Assembly (NCBI GenBank): GCA_016844955.1
Contig: JAERTH010000060.1
Location: forward strand, 1-64,000
DNA: 64,000 nt
Direction: 5' to 3'
Origin: Fidelibacterota bacterium
Lineage (GTDB): Bacteria; Fidelibacterota; UBA8477; JABMPR01
Shown piece by piece: positions 8,584-16,731 of this stretch. How positions within the stretch are numbered: position 1 is the stretch's first letter; every line of letters starts with the position of its first letter. The translations under genes were made by a program, and so were the position numbers. The notes under the pieces are model-generated. The model searched no databases and was not told the origin of the DNA. It saw nothing but the letters and a program-made list of their open reading frames with translations.

Positions 8584-9519
8584 ATGCAAAGATTAGTATT
8601 GGCAGTACTAAGTCTTACGCTTTTTACAACTTTATTTGCAGGAGATACAAAAATTAGTGGCGATACCCACTTTCATTATAGCTATGAGGATGAGGACAAT
8701 AGCTCCTTCAGTCTCAACAGAGCTTATTTCACTTTTGCAAAGCAGGTGAATGATCAAGTCGCGTACAAATTCCAGACAGATGTAGGTGCTGGTGGTCCCT
8801 CAGACTATACCGTTTATGTAAAGAACGCCAACCTCTCATATAAATCAGAATTTGGTAAATTTGTTTTTGGGCTCCAGGGAATGAATATGTTCAAAATCCA
8901 GGAAAACACATGGGGCTATCGTTTTATTGAAAAGTCAGCCATGGATAAGAACAAATATTCCAGCTCTGCGGATATGGGTATCGGCTGGGAAAAGTCATTT
9001 GGCGCAATCACTCCCAACATCATGATTACCAATGGTACTGGTTACAAGCATGCTGAAGATGATACCTACAAAAAGTTATCTCTGCGTTTGCTGTATGGCG
9101 AAGCAAAGCTCAAAAAGGGATTCAATGCTGGAGCTGTTTTTAGCACTGAGACACAAGATTATTCCCTGGGTACTGGAAATACCACGGTAGTAGGTGGATT
9201 TGCAGCCGTCGTTGCCGGATCTATCCGTGTTGGTGGTGAATACGCAATGGAATCTATGGATATTGGCACCATCACCTCAGGAACACTCCTCTCCATATAT
9301 GGAAATTATAAGCTTAACAAAATGATATCCGGATTTGGCAGGTTTGATCTGGTAGATCCTGATACGGAGACAGACGATGACGGTTACAACTACCTGATTA
9401 TTGGAGCAGATTATCATCCAGGAAAAGTTTTTCACATGGCTCCCAATGTGAAAATCAAATCTCCTGAATCCGGTGACTCTGAGTCTATCTATCAGGTTAG
9501 TTTCCGTTTTAAAATTTAG
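8584..9519 (+). CDS. outer-membrane porin of the phosphate-selective type (OprO/OprP-like)
   Basis: 311 residues with signal peptide MQRLVLAVLSLTLFTTLFA. The rest alternates short amphipathic strands with Gly/Asn turns, for example HFHYSYEDEDNSSFSLNRAY near the mature N-terminus, and ends in YQVSFRFKI, a typical C-terminal barrel strand. An N-terminal strand with LNRAYFTF followed by a FQTDVG strand is the style of OprO/P porins; at 311 residues it is shorter than Pseudomonas OprP. Ribosome site AGGAG is at 8571-8575. It is the first gene after the Pho box and sits 67 bp before pstS, so it probably carries phosphate across the outer membrane for Pst. Confidence 0.75.
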   Translation: MQRLVLAVLSLTLFTTLFAGDTKISGDTHFHYSYEDEDNSSFSLNRAYFTFAKQVNDQVAYKFQTDVGAGGPSDYTVYVKNANLSYKSEFGKFVFGLQGMNMFKIQENTWGYRFIEKSAMDKNKYSSSADMGIGWEKSFGAITPNIMITNGTGYKHAEDDTYKKLSLRLLYGEAKLKKGFNAGAVFSTETQDYSLGTGNTTVVGGFAAVVAGSIRVGGEYAMESMDIGTITSGTLLSIYGNYKLNKMISGFGRFDLVDPDTETDDDGYNYLIIGADYHPGKVFHMAPNVKIKSPESGDSESIYQVSFRFKI

Positions 9520-9586
9520 AGAATATAAACCTGGCTTGGTAGTGGTAGCTGCCGCTGCCTTTAAAACAAAAGAAAAGGGAAACAAA

Positions 9587-10456
9587 ATGTTTAAAAAACT
9601 TCTGATTGTGGGGTTGTCACTGGGACTGGCTAGTTTGGTCATGGTCGGTTGCAGTGATAAGAGCAAAGTTGAAAAAGCAGCACCCAAGTACATCACTATT
9701 AAAGGTTCTGACACCATGGTTCACCTGGCAAGCGCCTGGGCTGAGTCATTCATGACCTCACATCCTGACACGGATATCTCAGTGACTGGTGGTGGTTCTG
9801 GAACAGGTATCGCAGCTCTACTTAATGGTACGACTGACATCTGTATCGCGTCACGAACCATCAAGGAAAAGGAAGTCAAGTTGGCTAAAGAAAAAGGCCT
9901 GAACCCGAACGAGATTGCCACTTCCAGGGATGGAATCGCTGTAGTCGTGAATCCAGAGAACCCCATCAATGAATTGAGTCTGGAACAGATCTCAAAGATC
10001 TACACAGGAGTCTATACAAACTGGAATGAAATCGGTGGTCCAGATAAGGAAATCGTCATCCTGTCTCGCGAGTCCAGTTCAGGAACCTATGTATTTTTCC
10101 AGGGTCATGTCATGCAGAAGAAGGATTATTCACCTGATGCCATGCTCATGCCTTCAACCTCTGCTATTATTCAAAGCGTCTCTCAGGACATCTGGGCCAT
10201 TGGGTATGTTGGCCTCGGTTATGGTGTCCAGGCAGCTGACAAGGTGAAGATGCTGGCCGTTAAGGAAGATGCTGACAGCCCGGCGGTTAAACCTTCAGTC
10301 GCCACTGTGCAGGATGCCAGTTATGGCATCGCCAGAGCTTTGCATTTCTATACTAATGGAGCACCAACGGGTGTGACAAAAGACTTCGTTGACTTTGTGC
10401 TCTCAGATGCAGGCCAGGAAATTGTTTTAGAAGCAGGATACGTACCTGTTAACTAA
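9587..10456 (+). CDS. pstS: phosphate-binding lipoprotein PstS
   Basis: Phosphate ABC transporter substrate-binding protein of 289 residues. The start is set at ATG 9587, with AAAAGGGA a few bases before it and a lipoprotein signal MFKKLLIVGLSLGLASLVMV followed by GC; an in-frame ATG at 9473 lies inside the porin gene and is not the start. Binding-loop motifs seen are IKGSDTM near the N-terminus, GGGSGTGI, SRTIK, SRESSSGTY and the late GYVGLGYG. As a lipoprotein it is anchored in the periplasm. It is the first Pst gene, and its TAA overlaps the ATG of pstC by one base. Confidence 0.95.
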   Translation: MFKKLLIVGLSLGLASLVMVGCSDKSKVEKAAPKYITIKGSDTMVHLASAWAESFMTSHPDTDISVTGGGSGTGIAALLNGTTDICIASRTIKEKEVKLAKEKGLNPNEIATSRDGIAVVVNPENPINELSLEQISKIYTGVYTNWNEIGGPDKEIVILSRESSSGTYVFFQGHVMQKKDYSPDAMLMPSTSAIIQSVSQDIWAIGYVGLGYGVQAADKVKMLAVKEDADSPAVKPSVATVQDASYGIARALHFYTNGAPTGVTKDFVDFVLSDAGQEIVLEAGYVPVN

Positions 10457-11325
10457 TGAACACCTGGAAAGATAAAGCGATACATACGATACTGGTAGGG
10501 GCTGCCTCTACCAGTATCCTGATTGTTTTGCTCATTTTTGTTTTTCTGGGGAAGGAAGCTTTTCCCTTTATCTGGGAAGTTGGTTTTGGTGATCTCTTTC
10601 GCACAAAATGGATACCTGTTTCTTTTAAAGAAGAAATATTCGGTCTCATTCCCCTGATCACAGGTTCTCTGCTGGTTACTGGAGTAGCTACCCTCATCAT
10701 GATTCCCTTCGGTGTATTTGGAGCAATCTATATTGCCGAACTTGGAACTGACACTGAACGCAGTTTTCTCAAACCCTTTATCGAAATTCTTGCAGGTATC
10801 CCCTCGGTTGTTATAGGATTTTTCGGTCTGGTAGTCTTGAGCCCGATTATCAAAAATTTATTTGGACTGAATACGGGTCTCACCGGATTAACCGGTGCCA
10901 TCCTTCTGGCACTCATGGCAATCCCCACTGTTATCACTGTAAGTGAAGATGCTATACAGAGCGTCCCTCGGGCTTACCGCGAAGCATCCCTGGCGCTGGG
11001 AGCGACCAAACTACAGACCATTTTCAGAGTTATTGTCCCGGCTGCACTTCCAGGAATTATTGCAGCCATTATGCTGGGCATGGGTCGTGTAATCGGAGAA
11101 ACCATGGCTGTTCTCATGGTTACCGGCAATGCCGCAAAATTGACACTCAATCCCTTTGATTCAGTAAGAACCATGACAGCGACCATTGCGGCTGAAATGG
11201 GTGAAGTCGCCTTTGGCAGCCATCACTATCAGGCTTTATTCTGGGTGGGGATTTTCCTGTTGACCATGACCTTCGGTCTTAATGTTGTAGCCCAAAAAGT
11301 GCTGAGAAAGTACCAGATGCGATGA
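10456..11325 (+). CDS. pstC: phosphate ABC transporter permease PstC
   Basis: 289 residues with six predicted membrane helices. The permease coupling loop reads [20 protein letters not shown], and the family stretch LAGIPSVVIGFFGLVVL is present. It forms the inner-membrane channel with PstA and is powered by PstB. Start ATG is in TAATG with pstS; its end overlaps pstA by four bases (ATGA), so translation is coupled. Confidence 0.95.
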   Translation: MNTWKDKAIHTILVGAASTSILIVLLIFVFLGKEAFPFIWEVGFGDLFRTKWIPVSFKEEIFGLIPLITGSLLVTGVATLIMIPFGVFGAIYIAELGTDTERSFLKPFIEILAGIPSVVIGFFGLVVLSPIIKNLFGLNTGLTGLTGAILLALMAIPTVITVSEDAIQSVPRAYREASLALGATKLQTIFRVIVPAALPGIIAAIMLGMGRVIGETMAVLMVTGNAAKLTLNPFDSVRTMTATIAAEMGEVAFGSHHYQALFWVGIFLLTMTFGLNVVAQKVLRKYQMR

Positions 11326-12173
11326 AGTTTTTAAACAAAGAAAGTTTGATCATAAATTCGGTTCGCCTGGTTACCTATTTTATTGTTGTGGTCGTTGGGT
11401 ACCTGCTTTTTGATATTATCGTGAAGGGTGTTCCCACAATCAGCTGGTCCTTCCTTACCGACCTTCCAAGGAAAAGCGGTGCTGAGGGGGGTATTTATCC
11501 CGCCATTATTGGAACCATTTATCTGGTGTTTGGCGCTATCGTTGTAGCCTTACCCCTGGGAATGGCATCCGCAATTTATTTATCAGAATATGCCATGCGG
11601 GGAAGATTGAATCAGGGTATCCGACTGGCAATTATCACCCTGGCTGGAGTGCCGTCAATTGTATTTGGTCTATTTGGTCTGGGTTTATTTGTTCTCTTTT
11701 TTGGCTTTGGCGCATCCATCCTGGCTGGAAGTCTCACCCTGTCATTTATGATATTACCTACGATCATTGTCTCCAGCGAGGAAGCCCTTCAAGCTGTACC
11801 CATGGGTCTAAGAGAGGCCAGCCTAGCACTGGGAGCTACAAAATGGCAAACCGTGTATAAGAGCGTGCTGCCCTTTGCTCTGCCAGGCATGTTCACAGGA
11901 TCAATTCTGGGTATCGGGAGAGCCGCTGGTGAAACTGCCCCCATTCTATTGACTGTGGCTGCCTTTTTTCTGCCGCGTCTACCCAGCTCAATATTTGATC
12001 AAGTCATGGCCCTACCCTATCATCTGTACGTTCTGGCTACCCAACACCCCGATACCGAGAAGGTGTTGCCCATGCAATACGGTACAGCGCTGGTTTTAAT
12101 TGTGATTGTTGTCTTTTTCAATCTCACAGCCATCGTTCTACGAAATCATTTCAGAAAGAAAATTCAATGGTAA
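11322..12173 (+). CDS. pstA: phosphate ABC transporter permease PstA
   Basis: 283 residues with six predicted membrane helices. It carries [18 protein letters not shown] and the coupling loop [20 protein letters not shown], followed by [14 protein letters not shown], which is characteristic of PstA. It pairs with PstC. It overlaps pstC by four bases and pstB by seven, a tight operon. Confidence 0.95.
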   Translation: MKFLNKESLIINSVRLVTYFIVVVVGYLLFDIIVKGVPTISWSFLTDLPRKSGAEGGIYPAIIGTIYLVFGAIVVALPLGMASAIYLSEYAMRGRLNQGIRLAIITLAGVPSIVFGLFGLGLFVLFFGFGASILAGSLTLSFMILPTIIVSSEEALQAVPMGLREASLALGATKWQTVYKSVLPFALPGMFTGSILGIGRAAGETAPILLTVAAFFLPRLPSSIFDQVMALPYHLYVLATQHPDTEKVLPMQYGTALVLIVIVVFFNLTAIVLRNHFRKKIQW

Positions 12174-12934
12174 AGAAGCAGAAAACAAAGCTGCACGCTG
12201 AAAATGTCGACTTTTATTACGGCAATACTCAGGCTCTATTTGACATTAATATGAGCATACCTGATAAACAGGTCACGGCATTGATCGGCCCCTCTGGTTG
12301 TGGAAAATCTACCTTTCTGCGCATGTTTAATCGTATGAATGACATCATCCCGGGAACCCACCACACTGGAACCATCAGTATGGATGGGAAGGATATCTAC
12401 TCACCCAAAACCGATGTGGTCAGATTACGTCGTGATGTGGGTATGGTATTCCAGAAGTCAAACCCATTTCCAAAAAGCATCTACGATAATGTGATCTATG
12501 GACCGACAATTCATGGGACCAAAGACAAATCAGATCTGGATGCCATCGTCGAAACAAGTTTAAAGGGTGCGGCCCTGTGGGATGAGGTCAAGGACAGATT
12601 AGACACCAGCGCGCTTGGTTTGAGCGGCGGTCAGCAACAGCGTTTATGTATTGCTCGTGCCCTGGCTGTCAAACCAAAACTTTTATTAATGGACGAGCCA
12701 GCATCAGCCCTGGATCCAAAATCTACAGCCAGAATTGAAGAACTGATTGGTGAGCTAAGACAGAAGTACACTATTATCATTGTGACTCATAATATGCAGC
12801 AAGCATCAAGGGTTTCCGATTTTACGGCATTTTTCTATGAGGGTGTTCTCATTGAATTTGGTGAGACACCACAAATTTTCACCAAACCCACACAACAACG
12901 AACTGAAGATTATATTACAGGCAGATTTGGATAA
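12167..12934 (+). CDS. pstB: phosphate ABC transporter ATPase PstB
   Basis: 255 residues, a complete ABC ATPase: Walker [11 protein letters not shown]-loop [11 protein letters not shown], signature LSGGQQQRL, Walker [14 protein letters not shown] and H-loop IVTHNMQQA. The PstB-specific [14 protein letters not shown] is present. It hydrolyses ATP for phosphate uptake and, with PhoU and PhoR, usually also reports phosphate supply to the two-component system. Confidence 0.97.
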   Translation: MVKKQKTKLHAENVDFYYGNTQALFDINMSIPDKQVTALIGPSGCGKSTFLRMFNRMNDIIPGTHHTGTISMDGKDIYSPKTDVVRLRRDVGMVFQKSNPFPKSIYDNVIYGPTIHGTKDKSDLDAIVETSLKGAALWDEVKDRLDTSALGLSGGQQQRLCIARALAVKPKLLLMDEPASALDPKSTARIEELIGELRQKYTIIIVTHNMQQASRVSDFTAFFYEGVLIEFGETPQIFTKPTQQRTEDYITGRFG

Positions 12935-12951
12935 GGGCTGAGGAGAAAAGG

Positions 12952-13611
12952 ATGCAACATTTACATCGCGAAATTGACAGCTTAAAAAAAGAGATTATCA
13001 GAGAAGCAGGTCTGGTAGAAACCAATCTGCGTGAGAGTATCAAGGCCTTAATGACCCGAGATCATGACCTGGCAGTGGAGATAGTTTCCCGAGATAAGAT
13101 AATTGATGATCTGGAAGTAGAAGTTGAAGAAGAATGTTTAAAAATATTCGCACTTTATCAGCCAGTCGCTGTTGACCTCAGGTATATCGTTGCCTTTCTC
13201 AAGCTGAATAATGATTTGGAACGCATTGGAGACCTGGCAACCAATATTGCTGATCGGGCCGCCTCACTGGCACTGAAGGATATTGTGAGCATTCCTGAGC
13301 AAATACCAAAAATGTCAGAACTGGTTCAAAAAATGCTCAAAGATAGTCTTGACGCTCTGGTTGATCTGGATGGTGAGAAAGCCAATTCCGTATTATTGCA
13401 GGATGATGAAGTTGATTCACTGCATCACTCGATGTACACAACGGTTGGGAATGAAATTAAGCTTAATCCTGAAAATGTTGAGTTGTGGATGGAGATTCAG
13501 GCCGTCTCTCGGTACCTGGAGCGCATTGCAGATCATTGCACAAATATTGCTGAAGATGTTGAATATATGGTTCATGGACAAATTCACCGTCATAAGAACC
13601 CTGCCTTTTAG
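12952..13611 (+). CDS. phoU: phosphate signalling protein PhoU
   Basis: 219 residues, all helical, with two copies of the PhoU repeat; each has the metal-binding-like sequence (LERIGDLATNIADRA near 95-110, LERIADHCTNIAEDV near 190-205). It represses PhoR signalling when phosphate is plentiful. Ribosome site GAGGAGAAAAGG is directly before ATG 12952. Its TAG overlaps the stop of the convergent glycosyltransferase gene by 3-4 bases, leaving no room for a terminator between them. Confidence 0.95.
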   Translation: MQHLHREIDSLKKEIIREAGLVETNLRESIKALMTRDHDLAVEIVSRDKIIDDLEVEVEEECLKIFALYQPVAVDLRYIVAFLKLNNDLERIGDLATNIADRAASLALKDIVSIPEQIPKMSELVQKMLKDSLDALVDLDGEKANSVLLQDDEVDSLHHSMYTTVGNEIKLNPENVELWMEIQAVSRYLERIADHCTNIAEDVEYMVHGQIHRHKNPAF

Positions 13612-14738
13612 AATATCGCTGGCTCAAAACACTTCTCCTCCGTCATATAGGTTTCCTCAAAACCGAAATATGATTTACTGAGTGCGCTGAGTGGGATAAC
13701 TCCGGACCAAAGTTTCTCAGAGAGCATACCCAGGGAAGCTTTATCCCACTGCCCAAATTCCAACCAGTCAACCAACTCAGGTACAATGTTAGGAAAAATA
13801 TAACCACTTCCTTTTTCGTGGATGTACCAATTCATAATGACCTCAGGGCTTATTCTGTCACACCTTCTTCCACATTTCAAGTTTTGAAGCGCAATCGCAT
13901 TGCTCTCCTGCTCAGGTTGTCCTCGCAATGGTTTGACCAATATCTTTTTACCCAAAGATATGGCTTCACTGGGCAACTCAAAACCTGCGTTGCAGATCAC
14001 ACCCTCTACCTGGTGTAAGTCCTGGGGAAATGTCTCACGAGACAGTGGCTTAATCGTGACATTGCCAGAGTATCCTGGTGTCATCTGATCCGAATAAAGA
14101 ATGAAATCCAAATCAACAACCTTCCTTAACTGCTCGATCAAGTCAGGATGAGACTCGAAAGGCAAGTATACCAATATACTTCTTTCGTTCATGGTCTCAC
14201 CCCGTTGCACGTTTGGAATTATCGGTGGCAATATTGGAGCATCGTAGTGGTGCCAATGAAGCCCTATTCCTAAATCCACTGGCGCAAATTTTTGAATAAA
14301 CATTTTTGAGAAAGGGTTGGATGATGCCATAGGAACCTGATATTGGAAAGCATATTGATGTCCAATACCTATTGAAGGTATGGCATGTTTTCGAGCAATT
14401 CTCGCACTAATGGGTTCGAAATCGCTAATAACCAGATCAATCTCCGTTGCACAGAATTCATTAATATCACGAATCATTTTCAAAGGGTGTGAATTGAGGA
14501 TCGTACTCAACTTTTGCACTCTGCCAGCTCTGGTTTTGAAAGTTAACCCATCGAATAGATGGTAGGGCATAAATGGTTCCATTCCCCACAGTTCGGACGC
14601 TTGCCGACCAGAGACTATGACCTCCACATGATGTCCTCTTTCCTTTAGCGTTTTCACAATTTCCCGCGAGCGGGTGATGTGTCCATTTCCTGTTGCTTGA
14701 ACGCCATATAGAATACTCAGCGTATCAGTCTCAAACAT
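13608..14738 (-). CDS. MJ1255-type glycosyltransferase family protein
   Basis: 376 residues with a GT-B fold outline: an N-terminal glycine-rich motif YGVQATGNGHITRS, DLVISDFEP, and a C-terminal nucleotide-sugar-binding part with GVICNAGFELPSEAISLGK and KPLRGQPEQESNA. This is the pattern of the MJ1255/VC2487 family of conserved proteins related to MurG-like and diacylglycerol glycosyltransferases. Substrate unknown. It overlaps the upstream phosphoesterase gene by 8 bp, so the two form an operon probably acting on a cell-envelope lipid or sugar. It ends against phoU on the other strand. Confidence 0.75.
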   Translation of the reverse strand: MFETDTLSILYGVQATGNGHITRSREIVKTLKERGHHVEVIVSGRQASELWGMEPFMPYHLFDGLTFKTRAGRVQKLSTILNSHPLKMIRDINEFCATEIDLVISDFEPISARIARKHAIPSIGIGHQYAFQYQVPMASSNPFSKMFIQKFAPVDLGIGLHWHHYDAPILPPIIPNVQRGETMNERSILVYLPFESHPDLIEQLRKVVDLDFILYSDQMTPGYSGNVTIKPLSRETFPQDLHQVEGVICNAGFELPSEAISLGKKILVKPLRGQPEQESNAIALQNLKCGRRCDRISPEVIMNWYIHEKGSGYIFPNIVPELVDWLEFGQWDKASLGMLSEKLWSGVIPLSALSKSYFGFEETYMTEEKCFEPAIF

Positions 14739-15600
14739 GTGTGGACTCCTTTAATTGTTTCTTCTTCAATTTCTTTTTCCTGGGTACACCAGAGTTGTTT
14801 TCATTGAGCCAGTGAATCGTCTTGAAATTTCCGGCTAAATCTTCTACGAGGGCAGTACAGGAATCCACCCAATCCCCACAGTTCATATAGATCATGCCGT
14901 CTATGGTTTTAATTTCAGCCTTATGAATGTGCCCACAGATGACACCGTCATAGCCTTCTGCCCTCGCAGCCCCTATAAGTGCCATTTCAAAGCGCTGAAT
15001 GATGCGGCCGATACTCTTTGTACGCTGTTTCATATAGCCGGCCAGTGACCAATAATCTTTACCAAGCCAGTATCGAATCCGCTGTGTCAGACGACTAATG
15101 GATTGGATAAGGTGAAAAGCTCTGTCACCGATATGAGCCAGCCACCGATATGAGTCCTGCATGAAAATGTCATACGCATCGCCATGAACGACGAGGAGGC
15201 GTTTGCCAGTCATGGTCAGATAATCAATTCTATCCTTGATCTCTATATCACCAAATTTGAGATCCAGATAATCCCTGAAAAGCTCATCATAATTGCCAGG
15301 GATGTATATTATCCTCACCCCTTTCCGACTTAGCTTTATTAGTTTCTGGATAATCCGTGAATGGCTGGTAGCCCAGTTCCACGAAGACTTCATCCCCCAA
15401 ATATCTATAATGTCTCCCACGAGAATGATCTCTTCGGAATGATACAGGTCAAGAAATTCCAATAGTTCATTCGCCTTGCTGAAACTGGTGCCCAGATGGA
15501 CATCTGAAATCCAAATGGATTTAACGCATCGTTTTTTGTGTGTTTCGTTTTTCATCTGTTTCTTTTGGCTTTGATTCATGATTGCATACATCATATCCAA
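14731..15600 (-). CDS. LpxH-like calcineurin-type phosphoesterase
   Basis: 289 residues. The binuclear-metal motifs are present in order: SDVHLG (D33, H35), VGDIIDIW (62-69), PGNYDE (102-106), VVHGDAYD (near 138-144) and GHIHKA (223-228). It resembles UDP-2,3-diacylglucosamine diphosphatase relatives that act on lipid A precursors. The motif that is GNHD in most of the superfamily and GNRD in LpxH reads GNYD here. The start is uncertain: TTG at 15600, with ATGs at 15594, 15591 and 15579 in the same frame. It is the first gene of an operon with the glycosyltransferase. Confidence 0.8.
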   Translation of the reverse strand: MDMMYAIMNQSQKKQMKNETHKKRCVKSIWISDVHLGTSFSKANELLEFLDLYHSEEIILVGDIIDIWGMKSSWNWATSHSRIIQKLIKLSRKGVRIIYIPGNYDELFRDYLDLKFGDIEIKDRIDYLTMTGKRLLVVHGDAYDIFMQDSYRWLAHIGDRAFHLIQSISRLTQRIRYWLGKDYWSLAGYMKQRTKSIGRIIQRFEMALIGAARAEGYDGVICGHIHKAEIKTIDGMIYMNCGDWVDSCTALVEDLAGNFKTIHWLNENNSGVPRKKKLKKKQLKESTHV

Positions 15601-15709
15601 GCTTTGTTAGCAAATGATGGAATACAGATGAGTGTATCTTTATAAAACGATTTGAATTTGATTGGTGTTACAGTAGGAAAGGACCGTCATCAGCCCTGGG
15701 GAGGTACGA

Positions 15710-16633
15710 CTATTCTTGGGTCAAAGTCCCACGCTGAGTTACTTTATAGATGGCGGTAAGCATGAGCATGGCACCCACAATCTGACTCCAGGTCAAAGCA
15801 TGATCGAAGAAAACCCAATCGATGGTAACTGCCGATATGGGCCAGAACATTTCCAGCAGGGTTGCCCGGCTGGCCTGTACCTTTTTTAGACCATAATAGT
15901 AGATGGAAAGCGCTACGGTTCCAGATGAGAGAACGATAGCTATGAGATATATAAATTGCTCAGGACTGAGTTTGGGAATGGTATCAAAGTTCATAAAGAG
16001 CAGGATATACAAACCACTCATCATGGCTGTTAAACCCAGGCGCAGGGGGGTTACTATTCGTGAGTCTAAATCTCGCAAACTATACTTCCCCATAACGGTG
16101 GAAGAACCCCAGGCAAATGCGGCCCCGATGGCAAGTAATCCAGCCCAGACATTTTTCCCACCATCCTGCCATTGCGGAAGGATCTGTGGGAAAGCCACAA
16201 AATAACTACCTACGAGGGCAACTCCTGCCCAGAGGTAAAACTTGCTACTGAAACGTTCCTTCAAGATAATCCGCGCCAGGATAATGGCGAAAATGGGTTG
16301 GAGTTTCTGGAGCAGAACAACCACTGAAAAGTGAATGTAATTGATATAGCTCAAGGCTCGGGTATAGGCCAGCGTGCCCAGCAGACCACCAAACAGGGCA
16401 ACCCAGAAAATTGATACCCAGGTCTTGCGACTCAGGGTCTTTATTCGCGGCCAGAATTTAATCAACCAGGGCAAGGTGATGAGCAGGCCCAGAGCATGTT
16501 CTGAGAATACAATAAACATACTGGGAAGGCTATAGAGTGACTGGCGCATGAGTGCATCAAGCGACCAGAGAAATGCCGCAAAGGCAATGGCCGCCGGACC
16601 AGCATATTGCCAGGAAGTGAATCGTTTTACCAT
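15710..16633 (-). CDS. EamA/DMT-family membrane transporter
   Basis: About 307 residues with ten predicted membrane helices in two EamA repeats; the repeat hallmarks are AAFLWSLDAL at the start, LLQKLQPIFAIILARIILKERFS at the end of the first half and LLEMFWPISAVTIDWVFF near the end of the second. Such transporters export amino acids or other metabolites; the substrate cannot be read here. ATG 16633 is chosen; an in-frame TTG start 18 bp upstream is also possible. Confidence 0.85.
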   Translation of the reverse strand: MVKRFTSWQYAGPAAIAFAAFLWSLDALMRQSLYSLPSMFIVFSEHALGLLITLPWLIKFWPRIKTLSRKTWVSIFWVALFGGLLGTLAYTRALSYINYIHFSVVVLLQKLQPIFAIILARIILKERFSSKFYLWAGVALVGSYFVAFPQILPQWQDGGKNVWAGLLAIGAAFAWGSSTVMGKYSLRDLDSRIVTPLRLGLTAMMSGLYILLFMNFDTIPKLSPEQFIYLIAIVLSSGTVALSIYYYGLKKVQASRATLLEMFWPISAVTIDWVFFDHALTWSQIVGAMLMLTAIYKVTQRGTLTQE

Positions 16634-16731
16634 GCTATTGTCCAATCCCAATTCATGGGGCGAATATAGTCAGCCCACCCCAAAAGAGGATTGAATCTTA
16701 CGTGTGATTCATAAAATTTTGTGTGGCCGTA

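Noticed and set aside
9473..9586. Longer pstS beginning inside the porin gene
   Set aside because: The extra residues are not a signal peptide; the ATG at 9587 has a ribosome site and gives a proper lipoprotein signal.
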